Assembly: GCF_900114535.1 (NCBI RefSeq)
Contig: NZ_FOTK01000004.1
Location: 124,001-188,000, forward strand
Length of the DNA stretch: 64,000 nucleotides
DNA from: Methylobacterium pseudosasicola
Lineage (GTDB): Bacteria > Pseudomonadota > Alphaproteobacteria > Rhizobiales > Beijerinckiaceae
Direction: 5' to 3'
In this document: positions 56,001 to 64,000 of the stretch, piece by piece
Layout: the number at the start of each line of letters is the position of its first letter
How positions within the stretch are numbered: the first letter of the stretch is position 1
Program-made: the position numbers and the translations under genes
The notes under the pieces: model-generated
Told to the model about the DNA's origin: nothing
What the model saw: the letters and a program-made list of their open reading frames with translations, nothing else
Database searches by the model: none

Positions 56001-56933
56001 TTACCGGTGCCGGGACGGGTGGTATTCCCGGTAGCTCAGGCCGAGCACCGCGGCGAGCAGGCCCGCGCCCCGGCACAGGGTGTAGAAGCCGCCGATCAGC
56101 GTGGCGGGCCGCAGCGACAGCCCGGCGATCCCGAGGCGCGCCAGGCCGCCGCCGAGGCGGGCCAGGCCCCGGGCGGCGTTCGAGAGCCGCCCGCTCACCG
56201 TCTCCGGCCGGAGGCGGCCGAGATAGGCCTCGACGCTGCCGCTGCGATACCAGCGGGCCAGCAACCAGCGGACCCGCATGCGGTGCGCCGGGATGCTGTC
56301 GTACACGATCGCATCGGGCGCCCAGGCGATTCTGTGCCCGGCGCGCAGCAGGGCGTGGAAGAAGAACGTGTCCTCGCCGCCCATCGTGTTGAAGCGCATG
56401 TCGAAGGACAGGCCCAGCGCCGTCACCAGCCGGAGGTCCAACAGAGCGTTGGCCGTATAGGCATCCGTCACCAGCCCGTTGCGAACCGGCAGGGTCTTGG
56501 CGAAGAAGCCGCCGGCCACGGCCCAGGCCGGGGGGATCTGGTCGAAGAGCGGCACCACCGGGCCGACGCAGGCCGGGACGCCGACCCGGAAGGCCGTGTC
56601 GAGCAGGCTGCGCAGCCAGGCCGGGTCCGGCACCTCGTCGTCGTCGATCAGCGCGATCCAGTCGGCGCCGAGCGCGTTGGCCGCCGCGAGGCTGCGGTTG
56701 CGCACCGCCGCCAGGCCCCGGACCGGCTCCCTTGCATAGGTGATCGGGAAGCGGCCCTCAGTTCGGTAGGCCTCGACCACCGGGATGGCAGCGTCGCTGC
56801 GGCCGTTGTCGACCACGAGGATCCGCAGGGCGGAATCGGCGAGGCTGCCGAGCCGCTGCCGGTCGATGGCCTTGAGGAGCTGCGCCAGGCCGGCCGGGCG
56901 CTCGCAGGTGCAGATGCAGATGCACAGGCGCAT
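56001..56933 (-). CDS. Family 2 glycosyltransferase
   Basis: 310 residues; ATG at 56933 gives RLCICICTCERPAGLAQLLK, the GT-A fold start, with the metal-binding acidic motif ALIDDDEVPDPAWL. C-terminal half is partly hydrophobic. Likely adds a sugar to an exopolysaccharide or glycolipid. Four bases or so after the next upstream GT gene; probably one operon. Confidence 0.8.
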   Translation of the reverse strand: MRLCICICTCERPAGLAQLLKAIDRQRLGSLADSALRILVVDNGRSDAAIPVVEAYRTEGRFPITYAREPVRGLAAVRNRSLAAANALGADWIALIDDDEVPDPAWLRSLLDTAFRVGVPACVGPVVPLFDQIPPAWAVAGGFFAKTLPVRNGLVTDAYTANALLDLRLVTALGLSFDMRFNTMGGEDTFFFHALLRAGHRIAWAPDAIVYDSIPAHRMRVRWLLARWYRSGSVEAYLGRLRPETVSGRLSNAARGLARLGGGLARLGIAGLSLRPATLIGGFYTLCRGAGLLAAVLGLSYREYHPSRHR

Positions 56934-56938
56934 GCAAT

Positions 56939-57970
56939 TCACCTCTGTCCGACGGGCAGCGTGTCCGGCATCGCGGGGCGCAGGCGTTTCCCGAAGCGCT
57001 TGCCCGCCGCCTCCACCAGCGACCGGGTCAGAAATCGCCAGGCCCGGGGCCGGGCGAGCGCCAGGACGGCGCCCCGGAGCCACCGGCCGCCTTGGGCGGC
57101 GTCGATCACCCGGGCGATGATCTGCGCGGTGGCGAGGCTGTCGCGATAGGCGTGGGCGGCTTGCCGGATCTCGGCGGATTGCGCGCCCTGCACGGCCCAG
57201 GCCGCGAAGGCTGCGTCGAGGCGCCGGATGTCGGCCAGACGCAGCCGGTGGGACAGGGAGGACGCCCCCCGCCGGTAGCCGTAGCCGGCATAAGAACTGA
57301 CGATGAAGCGCGCGCCCACCGCCAGCGCAGCCACGCAAAACAAGAAGTCCTCACCGATCCGGACATCGGCGTCGTAGCGCAGGCCGTGCCGGCGCACGAG
57401 ATCGGCCCGCAGCATCGGCTTGAGATAGCCGAGCTTCACCCCCGGGGTGAGCATCCGATTGCAGGTCAGGTACTGCGCGAGTTCCACCGTGAACAGGTAG
57501 GGCTCCCGGCCGCGCTCCAGCATGCCGGCACCCTGCGGGTCGAAGCTGCCGGCGAACGGGATCGGGTTGTCGGCGATGATCTCGGCATCGGTGGCGGCGG
57601 CGAGGTCCAGCAGGGTCCGGGTCCGGTCCGGAACGATCAGGTCGTCCGCGTCGAGGATCGCCAGCCAGCGGCCCCGGGCGGCCCCGATGGCGGCGTTCCG
57701 GGCGGCCGAGGGGCCACGCGGCGCGCCGGGCTGCACCCCGTCGAGGGGGATCCGGCGGATGCGCGGCTCGTCCGCCGCCAGCCGCGCCAGCACGGAAGCG
57801 GTGGCGTCCACCGAGCCGTCATCGACCACCAGGATCTCGACCGCGACGCCGACCTGGTCGAGGGCCGAGTGGATCGCCGTCTCGATCCAGGGGGCGGCAT
57901 TGTGGGCGGCCATGAGGAACGAGACGTCCACGGGGGCAGTCCGCGCATCGGCCACGATCTGATTCGCCAT
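56939..57970 (-). CDS. Family 2 glycosyltransferase
   Basis: 343 residues from ATG 57970. GT2 start FLMAAHNAAPWIETAIHSAL, VVDDGSVDAT and the DxD-like ILDADDLIVPD. C-terminal region contains a possible basic/amphipathic segment. It sits directly upstream of the second GT2 gene (5-base gap). Acts in surface polysaccharide synthesis; acceptor unknown. Confidence 0.82.
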   Translation of the reverse strand: MANQIVADARTAPVDVSFLMAAHNAAPWIETAIHSALDQVGVAVEILVVDDGSVDATASVLARLAADEPRIRRIPLDGVQPGAPRGPSAARNAAIGAARGRWLAILDADDLIVPDRTRTLLDLAAATDAEIIADNPIPFAGSFDPQGAGMLERGREPYLFTVELAQYLTCNRMLTPGVKLGYLKPMLRADLVRRHGLRYDADVRIGEDFLFCVAALAVGARFIVSSYAGYGYRRGASSLSHRLRLADIRRLDAAFAAWAVQGAQSAEIRQAAHAYRDSLATAQIIARVIDAAQGGRWLRGAVLALARPRAWRFLTRSLVEAAGKRFGKRLRPAMPDTLPVGQR

Positions 57971-58385
57971 CACCCGTCCTGCCCGCTGCCCCCGGAAAGC
58001 CCATGCGGGGCGGCCGAGGCCGAGCATGCCGCGAAGTGGACCCGGCACACGACGCATAAAGGGCGTAGGGCGGCGGCGGCACCGTCTCATTGCGGGGGAT
58101 GGAAGACGCCCGGGGCGGGGCTGATTTTTCCGGCGGGTCGAAAAGCCGGCAGGTCACGGAGTGGCCCCCGGATCGGGCGCTATACCGCATTTCGCCCCGC
58201 CGCCATGATCAAATGGGCAATGATCGATACCTATATTGTACTATTCATGAAAAAATCAGACATTATTGCAACGCGGCCAGAGAAATCAGCTTTGATATTT
58301 GTTAAACTTTATGTCTCCAGATGTTGCTGTCGGGCGCAGCCAGGAACGGACGGCCCTCCGAGGGCATCAATCACGGGGGATCTCG
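57971..58385. other. Divergent AT-rich region between GT2 and DUF6894 genes
   Basis: About 415 bases; 58200-58320 is strikingly AT-rich (for example GAAAAAATCAGACATTATTG) and probably holds promoters for one or both genes. No gene recognised. Confidence 0.5.
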
Positions 58386-58625
58386 GTGCCCATCCGGTTC
58401 TATTTCGATGTCGAGAACGGCAGGGAGACGATCCGCGACCACGAGGGCGTGGACGCGACGGATCTGGCCGAGGCCCTGACCGAGGCGCGCAGCGTCATCC
58501 GGGAGATGGCGGAGGAGGTCTGCGCCGACGATCCCGACACCGCGTGGACGCTGGTGGTGCGGGACGCGACCGGTGCCGTGGTGGCGCGGTTGCCGATCAA
58601 GCCGTCGTCGATTTCAGGCGCTTGA
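58386..58625 (+). CDS. DUF6894-family protein
   Basis: 79 residues from GTG 58386 (a G-rich ribosome site GGGGGA just upstream). Begins IRFYFDVENGRETIRDHEGV, contains helical DLAEALTEARSVIREM and ends in a strand-rich RDATGAVVARL, the DUF6894 pattern common in Methylobacteriaceae and Rhizobiales. Overlaps the convergent gene at its 3' end by about 29 bases. Function unknown. Confidence 0.75.
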   Translation: MPIRFYFDVENGRETIRDHEGVDATDLAEALTEARSVIREMAEEVCADDPDTAWTLVVRDATGAVVARLPIKPSSISGA

Positions 58626-59343
58626 GCGATTCGAGCCCGGTCTGCCCGGCGAGCGCGTCCGCCCAGATGATGAGAACGGCATCGTTGCCGAAATAGACGG
58701 GTGCGATGCGCAGGCCGGGGTTGCCGGCTTTGAACGCTTCGAGATAATCGGGGTCGCACTCGGTCCGCCGGACTGTTCCGATATAATCGTTCTTATCATT
58801 GTACATGTCGTAATATCCGGACACGATCTTGGCCTCCGGAACATCCGTCGCACGCACGATCCTGGCGGACTTGTTCACGAACAGGGCATTCGCCATCGAA
58901 TTAGGATTCTCGTAGTCGCGCGGAATGGCCCTGGACAGGCCCTCGAAGAAGGCCAGCCCCGTGAGGTGGACCTCCGGGCGCCAGACCCAGCGGGTCGCCC
59001 CCATCCCCTTCATGACCTCCCTGTAGTGCGCAGGGGTGTCCGCCACCGTCTTGGCGAAGGCCTCGTCCGTGAGCATCGCGCTCTCGTCGATGCCCCCGAG
59101 CATGAAGATATTGCTTTTGTGCTGGGGGATCTTGTGAGCCAGCGACAGGATCGCATCGCTGGCCTGCACCGATAGGGACAGGGACGACCGCGGATCCAAC
59201 ACCTGAATCGCCGTCGCGGCCGGCGACGATACCGGATCGGTCTCCCCGTCCTCCTGCGCCGAACGGAGCTTCAGGGACGCGTCGACCTGCATCAGCATCA
59301 GCGTGGTGGCTTGATGGGACGTCACAGACCCTACGGGGTTCAT
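58597..59343 (-). CDS. Hypothetical 248-residue protein
   Basis: GGAG upstream of ATG 59343. Begins SHQATTLMLMQVDASLKL; middle has ASDAILSLAHKIPQHKSNIF, SGYYDMYNDKNDYIGTVRR. Composition and length suggest a genuine soluble enzyme or structural protein, but no family is recognised. Its 3' end overlaps the DUF6894 gene. Confidence 0.65.
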   Translation of the reverse strand: MNPVGSVTSHQATTLMLMQVDASLKLRSAQEDGETDPVSSPAATAIQVLDPRSSLSLSVQASDAILSLAHKIPQHKSNIFMLGGIDESAMLTDEAFAKTVADTPAHYREVMKGMGATRWVWRPEVHLTGLAFFEGLSRAIPRDYENPNSMANALFVNKSARIVRATDVPEAKIVSGYYDMYNDKNDYIGTVRRTECDPDYLEAFKAGNPGLRIAPVYFGNDAVLIIWADALAGQTGLESLKRLKSTTA

Positions 59344-60120
59344 CGCTCCGCCTCCGAACAGCTACGTTCCGGCACGGAAACCGCGCCCTTGACGTCGTGA
59401 AAGACATGCCGGCGGTCATCGAACGACTTTCCGAGCCATCGACGTGCGCAGCACAGTCGAAGACGCCCGAGCGAGGACGCCCAAGTCTCGGCGTCCACGC
59501 GCTGGTGCGATCCCGCCCGCATTCCGATGCGCCCCCGGCGCCGGCCGAAGACGAAGCCACCGGCATCGCAGCCGCAACCGGATGCAGCATGACGAAATGC
59601 AATCGGGGAGGGGATCCCGCGTCAAAGTCGCGTTCAGGATCGTCATGATCCAGGCCGAGCCGGCTCGCGGCTCCATGCCTCGCTGGCTGCTATGGAGACC
59701 GAGAAGCTCTGTCGTGTCAAGCCAAAGATGTGCTTGGCGATGAGACTTGGGTTTATCTGCGGCATCCTCCGCAGGATCTTCGGCATTTCTGAGCAATGCG
59801 GCGCCTCATGCGTCCCGTTGGGTGCGTATTTTCCATTCCGGCGCGTGGTCTGGATCGCTCGGCTATCGGTGGTTGCTCCGGTGGGAGCCCAGGCGCCTGC
59901 GGGCTGAGGTGAGTCTGAGTCTCTGTGCAGCGGGCTTGCGCAAACCCCCGGCCCGCTACGTCCTTCGGAGGAGGCCGGCTCCCGCCAAGGATGGCCCATG
60001 GCCAGCCTATGGAGCGCGGGATCCCTCCTTTTGCGCGGGCGCGACCGCCCTTCGCCGCGGGCGAACCGGTGGCATGTCTCGCAGGCGCCGAATCCTGCCG
60101 CGTCCGTGCGAGGCCCGATC
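59344..60120. other. Intergenic region upstream of acyltransferase gene
   Basis: About 777 bases. Many overlapping short frames on both strands, none with a family feature or good ribosome site. Promoters for the flanking divergent genes probably lie here. Confidence 0.45.
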
Positions 60121-61359
60121 ATGCTTCATCAGGTGGCCCGTCGCGAACGGACGATCGGCGGCGCGCTCGCGGCCGGCGGCGGGTATGGCGGCGGCTTCGA
60201 CAGCTTGCGGCTCGTGCTCGCGCTGCTGGTCATGATGTTTCATGCCGGCGCCACGGTGAGGAGCACGCTCTGGACCGACACGCTCACGCCCCTGACCCAC
60301 AGCCTCGTGCCGCTGTTCTTCGGCGTCAGCGGTTTTCTGGTCGCCGGAAGCGCGTCGCGGCTCCCGGTCGGGCCGTTCCTGGTCAACCGGGCCCTGCGGA
60401 TCCTGCCCGCCCTCACCGCCGTGAGCCTGGTCACGGCCCTCGTCGTCGGCCCGATGGTTTCCACCTACGGCCCAGCCGCCTATTTCGCGCAGCCGGCGGT
60501 GTGGCAGTACGGCGCGAACAGCATCGGCCTGTTCCGTGGGCAGCTTCCCGGGGTCTTCACCCAGAACGGGCAGCCCGGTATCGTCAACGCCGCCCTCTGG
60601 ACCCTCGCCTACGAGCTCGCCTGCTACGGCCTGATGGCGGGCCTCATCAGTGTCGGGCTCCTGCGGCGGCCTCGGCTGCTCCTGGCGGTGGCGGTGACGC
60701 TCGCGGTCACGCCCGCCCTGCTGGAGGCCCTCGGCCTGCTGCCCCTGTTCGCGCGGAACGGGCTGTTCCGCCTGGTCTTCCTCGGTCGCGGCGCGATCCT
60801 GTTCGCCGCCTTCCTCTGCGGCTGCCTGCTCTATGTCTGGCGCGATGCCGTGCCCCGTGACGGCCGGTTGCTCGCGGCGGCGCTGGCAGGAAGCGGCCTC
60901 GCCCACTGGCTCGGCCCGGACCGGTGGCATCTCGTCGATCCGGCCCTGTCGGGGCTGTGCCTGGCCTACATCGCCGTCTGGATCGGCGTCACGGATTTCG
61001 GCGGCAGGATCGGGCCGTACAAGGTCGATTACTCATACGGCCTGTATCTCTACCACTGCCTGGTCCTCAACGTCGTGGTTCTCCTGGTCCCGCAGATCGA
61101 TTCGGTGACGTCGCTGGTCCTGCTCGCCATCGGCCCGACGATCCTTGTCGCTGCCGTATCGTGGCACGGCATCGAGCGGCCGAGCCTGCGCGCCCGCAAG
61201 GGGCTCGGCCGGATCGCGAGCCGCACCGTGGCGGCCCTCGCAGGGACGAGACTCGGTTTCCAAAGGGCGAGCCCTTTGGCGGGGTATCGGGGCGGAGCCC
61301 CGATGGAGCAGGGCGCCGCCCTGCACCCGCAAAAGGTCCCGGACCTTGTGAAACCCTGA
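60121..61359 (+). CDS. Acyltransferase-3 family membrane protein
   Basis: 412 residues from ATG 60121. Multi-pass membrane protein; begins FDSLRLVLALLVMMFHAGAT with the catalytic His region typical of acyltransferase 3/OafA, and later YSYGLYLYHCLVLNVVVLL. Modifies surface polysaccharides or lipids with acyl groups. The last ~35 residues (LGFQRASPLAGYRGGAP onward) are encoded by a palindromic repeat and are probably non-functional. Confidence 0.82.
   Translation: MLHQVARRERTIGGALAAGGGYGGGFDSLRLVLALLVMMFHAGATVRSTLWTDTLTPLTHSLVPLFFGVSGFLVAGSASRLPVGPFLVNRALRILPALTAVSLVTALVVGPMVSTYGPAAYFAQPAVWQYGANSIGLFRGQLPGVFTQNGQPGIVNAALWTLAYELACYGLMAGLISVGLLRRPRLLLAVAVTLAVTPALLEALGLLPLFARNGLFRLVFLGRGAILFAAFLCGCLLYVWRDAVPRDGRLLAAALAGSGLAHWLGPDRWHLVDPALSGLCLAYIAVWIGVTDFGGRIGPYKVDYSYGLYLYHCLVLNVVVLLVPQIDSVTSLVLLAIGPTILVAAVSWHGIERPSLRARKGLGRIASRTVAALAGTRLGFQRASPLAGYRGGAPMEQGAALHPQKVPDLVKP
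61256..61356 (+). repeat. Dispersed palindromic repeat, copy 3, within coding sequence
   Basis: GTTTCC, CCAAAGGGC-GA-GCCCTTTGG (61260-61279), GGGGCGGAGCCCCGATGGAG and ACCCGCAAAAGGTCC modules in order. The copy extends to the acyltransferase stop region and so encodes its C-terminus. Modules recur at 55944-55996 and 27652-27711. Confidence 0.75.
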
Positions 61360-61362
61360 CGT

Positions 61363-62499
61363 CTAGAGGGGATTGATCAGTGCGGGGCGCCGGGCCGCCC
61401 GCGTCGGTGCCCGCAGGATCCGGCGGGCGGGGGATTCGAGGAGCCGCCACGAGGCTTCCGCCAGGAGCAGGGTCAGAGCCAGGTCCAGCGCCAGGGTGAC
61501 GGGCCGGGGTGCGGCGAGCGGCAGCCCGAGGGCCGCCAGCACCATCTCCGCGTGCAGGGGCACGTGGAACAGGTAGGCGCCGTAGCTGATCACGCCGATC
61601 CGGCGCAGCCAGGGGCTGTCCAGGAGCGCGACCGTGCGGCTTTCCGGGGATTGCACGATCTGCAGCAGCAGCAGCGCCGCGAGCAGCCCGCTCAGGCGTC
61701 CGACCACCAGCCACCGATCCATCTCCCCGACCAGGGGCGGCAGGGTCATGAACAGGGCGAGCGTGCCGACCATCGCGGCATCGCTTCGGAGCCATCCCGG
61801 CAGGGGCGCCGCGCGCAGCCCGGCCAGTCCCCCGAGGGCGATCAGCCCGAGATTGACGACGGTGTCGACGTCGAAGCTCACCGGCCAAGCGCCGGCCGAC
61901 CACAGGGCGACATGCATCAGCACGCTGGCGCCGATGAGCGCGCCGCACAAAGCCCCCAGATAACGCCGCGGCAGGAATAGAGCCGCCGGTGCGAACAGCA
62001 GGTAGAATTGCTGCTCGACCGCCAGGCTCCAGAGATGCCCGAGCTCCGTCCCCCAGCCGTGGCGCTCGACATAGAAGTTCGTCCCGTAGAGCCAGGTCGA
62101 AAGCTTGAACGCTTCGTCGCCGAGGTTCAGCGAGCGGCCCAGCGGGGTCGTGTAGAGCGCGAGCAGGAACACGTAATAGACCGGCACGATGCGGGCGAAT
62201 CGGTTCCGGTAGAACGCCCGCAGGCTGTCCATCGGCGTCGCGGCGCCGGCCTCGATGCGCGCCCGGGACGCCGCCAGGATGCGGACGATCAGGAAGCCGC
62301 TAAGCACGAAGAACAGCCAGACCCCGGCGCTGCCGACCGGCTCGGTTCGCGGGCTCGGCACCTTGTGGCTGACGAAGACCATCAGGAAGGCCGCGGCCCG
62401 CAGGCCGTCGAACCCGATGATGCGGTGCTCGCCGGCATCGCAGCGTCGCTTTCCGAAAGCCGGCGACCACCTTTCGGGACGAAGCTCTAACGGGACCAT
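61363..62499 (-). CDS. Acyltransferase-3 family membrane protein (OafA/YrhL-like)
   Basis: 378 residues. IIGFDGLRAAAFLMVFVSHK is the characteristic N-terminal catalytic region, then GVWLFFVLSGFLIVRIL and LWSLAVEQQFYLLF, all hallmarks of OafA-type O-acyltransferases; about ten membrane helices. Convergent with the preceding acyltransferase 3 bases away. Likely O-acetylates a surface glycan. Confidence 0.88.
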   Translation of the reverse strand: MVPLELRPERWSPAFGKRRCDAGEHRIIGFDGLRAAAFLMVFVSHKVPSPRTEPVGSAGVWLFFVLSGFLIVRILAASRARIEAGAATPMDSLRAFYRNRFARIVPVYYVFLLALYTTPLGRSLNLGDEAFKLSTWLYGTNFYVERHGWGTELGHLWSLAVEQQFYLLFAPAALFLPRRYLGALCGALIGASVLMHVALWSAGAWPVSFDVDTVVNLGLIALGGLAGLRAAPLPGWLRSDAAMVGTLALFMTLPPLVGEMDRWLVVGRLSGLLAALLLLQIVQSPESRTVALLDSPWLRRIGVISYGAYLFHVPLHAEMVLAALGLPLAAPRPVTLALDLALTLLLAEASWRLLESPARRILRAPTRAARRPALINPL

Positions 62500-62846
62500 G
62501 CACGCCTCGTCCGATTCGGTCCCGCTGTGTAGGCCGACCCGGTGCGAGGTCGGCCTACCTCGATCGGCGTAGGCGAACCCACCCGATCATCTGCCACATT
62601 GCTGTATTCGGCGTTAGCGCGTTCCTGTTTAGGGTTGTTTAACAATATCGAAGTGGGGTATGATCGCGATGGCCCGTCCGAATCCGGGTGGAACACTGAT
62701 GTGAACGGCCATCGCTCACATACGCCGGTCCACGGACAATTCGAGATCTTGCGGCCATGCGGTCCGCAGGCCGCCTCGAGGCGTCGCTGCCTTGAGCGCC
62801 CTAGGACCGGATGCTCGATCCGCCCGAACCGGGATGGGACGGCTGC
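62500..62846. other. Intergenic region
   Basis: About 347 bases. Partly AT-rich at 62615-62650. No gene recognised; promoter region of the acyltransferase at its left end. Confidence 0.45.
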
Positions 62847-62999
62847 TCACCGGCGCATCCCGAGCAGGACGACCAAGCCCACGGCGATGGCAGCTCCGGC
62901 CTGGGCCGCCAGCAGCGCGGCCAGCCAGCCCTGGAGCAGGCCCGCTGCGAAGCCGATCGCGCCCCCGATCAGGGCGGCGAAGACCAGTAGGACCAGCAA
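62847..62999 (-). CDS. Small 50-residue membrane protein, TTG start
   Basis: GGAGAT sits 6 bases before TTG 62999, and the frame is preceded by an in-frame stop. Two hydrophobic segments (LVLLVFAALIGGAIGFAAGL and AAIAVGLVVLLGM) flank LQGWLAALLA. Function unknown. It lies beside the ExoY-like gene on the opposite strand. Confidence 0.5.
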   Translation of the reverse strand: MLVLLVFAALIGGAIGFAAGLLQGWLAALLAAQAGAAIAVGLVVLLGMRR

Positions 63000-63201
63000 T
63001 TACTTATCTCCACTGGTGATTCGGCCGTCTCGAGGCAGTTGTATCTCGCATGTCTGCAGGTGTGCCAACATCTTCAGACATTCACGTGCCCAATATTTGC
63101 TCAGTCCTGGCGACGCCTTGTGCGGCCGCGTGAAATCCCGGGTTTCGATCGCATCTCGCACTGCCTGTTGCACCTTTCGCACCGAGTGAGGAGCCGCCGC
63201 C

Positions 63202-63939
63202 ATGCTGCGCCCGGTTGGGACACCCCCCTCCATCACCCCTTCGTCGCCGCACCATATGGTCGAGACGATCAACGAAGCGTTGGTCAAGACATTGCCGGCG
63301 GCGTCCCCGGCGCGACTCGGGTTCCGGCTCAGCTGGACGACGAAGCGGGGGCTCGATACCGCGGTCGCGTTGACAGCCCTGTGTCTCCTGCTGCCGCTGC
63401 TGCTGTTCATCGCCCTGCTGATCTGGGGCAGCGACGGCCGCGCGCCGATCTTCCGGCACGCGCGGCTCGGCCGGCACGGGCGTTCCTTCGGCTGCCTGAA
63501 GTTCCGGTCCATGGTGCCGGACGGCGACGCGGTCCTGGCCGCGCATCTCGCGGCGCATCCGGAAGCCCGGGTCGAATGGGAGGCGACGCACAAGCTGACC
63601 CGGGATCCCCGGGTGACGCCCCTGGGCCAAGTCCTGCGCAAGACCTCGCTGGACGAACTGCCCCAGCTCTGGAACGTGCTGCGCGGCGAGATGAGCCTGG
63701 TCGGGCCCCGCCCGATCGTGCAGAGCGAGGTCGCGCGCTACGGCACGGCGTTCGCGGCCTGCTTCTCGGTCCCGCCGGGGCTAACCGGGCTGTGGCAGGT
63801 CTCCGGCCGCTCGGACACGACCTATGCCGAGCGCGTGGCGCTCGACCTGGACTATGCCAGCCGCTGGAGCCTGCGCCGGGATCTCGCGATCATGCTGCGC
63901 ACCGTCCCGGCGGTTCTCCGCCAGCGCGGCAGCCGCTGA
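63202..63939 (+). CDS. Sugar transferase, ExoY/WcaJ-like
   Basis: 245 residues. Initiates polysaccharide repeat-unit assembly by transferring a sugar phosphate to undecaprenyl phosphate. One N-terminal membrane helix (TAVALTALCLLLPLLLFIAL), then the conserved KFRSMVPDG, LRKTSLDELPQLWNVLRGEM, SLVGPRPIV and PPGLTGLWQVSGRS blocks of bacterial sugar transferases. ATG at 63202; ATG 63256 is an alternative. Part of a scattered exopolysaccharide locus. Confidence 0.92.
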   Translation: MLRPVGTPPSITPSSPHHMVETINEALVKTLPAASPARLGFRLSWTTKRGLDTAVALTALCLLLPLLLFIALLIWGSDGRAPIFRHARLGRHGRSFGCLKFRSMVPDGDAVLAAHLAAHPEARVEWEATHKLTRDPRVTPLGQVLRKTSLDELPQLWNVLRGEMSLVGPRPIVQSEVARYGTAFAACFSVPPGLTGLWQVSGRSDTTYAERVALDLDYASRWSLRRDLAIMLRTVPAVLRQRGSR

Positions 63940-63951
63940 GACGCGCGGCCG

Positions 63952-64000
63952 TCAGGCCGGGTCGTCGGTCTCCAGGGGCGCCACGAGGCACAGGCGCCAG
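63952..64000 (-). CDS. Possible 3' end of a minus-strand gene
   Basis: The minus strand reads WRLCLVAPLETDDPA and a stop at 63952-63954, with an open frame to the window edge. Too short to classify. Confidence 0.3.
   Translation of the reverse strand, partial: WRLCLVAPLETDDPA

Noticed and set aside
59692-59907. 71-codon plus-strand frame in the acyltransferase leader
   Set aside because: Looks partly natural but has no ribosome site or similarity that I can recognise; not annotated.

Overview
The window looks like chromosome of a high-GC alphaproteobacterium, most probably Methylobacteriaceae (Methylobacterium or a close relative). This is inferred from the GC-rich codon use, frequent GTG/TTG starts, an HWE histidine kinase, several CsbD-type small proteins, a DUF6894 protein, the AmgK/MurU cell-wall recycling pair fused to TsaE, hemP-hmu haem uptake genes and dispersed palindromic intergenic repeats. 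It is not proven, because no rRNA or species marker is present. I see no phage, insertion sequence, CRISPR array or replication origin.

Region 1 (1-18822) starts with the 3' part of an M48 metalloprotease and then holds a nutrient-scavenging island. It has a sugar-type (CUT2) ABC transporter (ATPase and permease on plus, binding protein on minus), a branched-chain-amino-acid-type (HAAT) ABC transporter, an LLM flavin monooxygenase of the NtaA/DmoA/DszA group, two SfnB/DszC-like acyl-CoA-dehydrogenase-fold flavoproteins, and a second complete CUT2 transporter. Three transporters interleaved with reduced-flavin-type oxygenases suggest uptake and oxidative cleavage of organosulfur or related compounds. 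The substrates are unknown.

Region 2 (19039-28684) holds a lone RND efflux pump, a TonB-dependent siderophore-type receptor, cyanase (cynS), the TsaE-AmgK fusion followed by murU (MurNAc recycling), and a tRNA-Arg(ACG).

Region 3 (29156-42667) holds a catalase-like protein, msrA, a five-PAS HWE sensor kinase, rsgA, and three Tad-type pilus genes (two TadE-like, one TadG-like with unusual AT-rich codon use). It ends with a small catabolic module: a homoserine-dehydrogenase/SAF oxidoreductase and LysR regulator divergent from a class II aldolase.

Region 4 (42668-52563) is rich in small and hypothetical genes: two paralogous 52-residue membrane proteins, transaldolase, a run of CsbD-family stress proteins with a possible EcfG (general stress) promoter upstream, and an orphan TAXI solute-binding protein anchored at both ends.

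Region 5 (52840-63939) carries the haem uptake operon hemP-hmuT-hmuU-hmuV behind a strong operator-like dyad, then surface polysaccharide genes: two GT2 glycosyltransferases, two acyltransferase-3 proteins and an ExoY-like sugar transferase, plus a DUF6894 protein and an unrecognised 248-residue protein. Palindromic repeats lie at 27652-27723, 42769-42888, 53928-54044, 55944-55996 and 61256-61356. Two of them intrude on coding sequence: one supplies the hmuU start codon and another encodes the tail of an acyltransferase.
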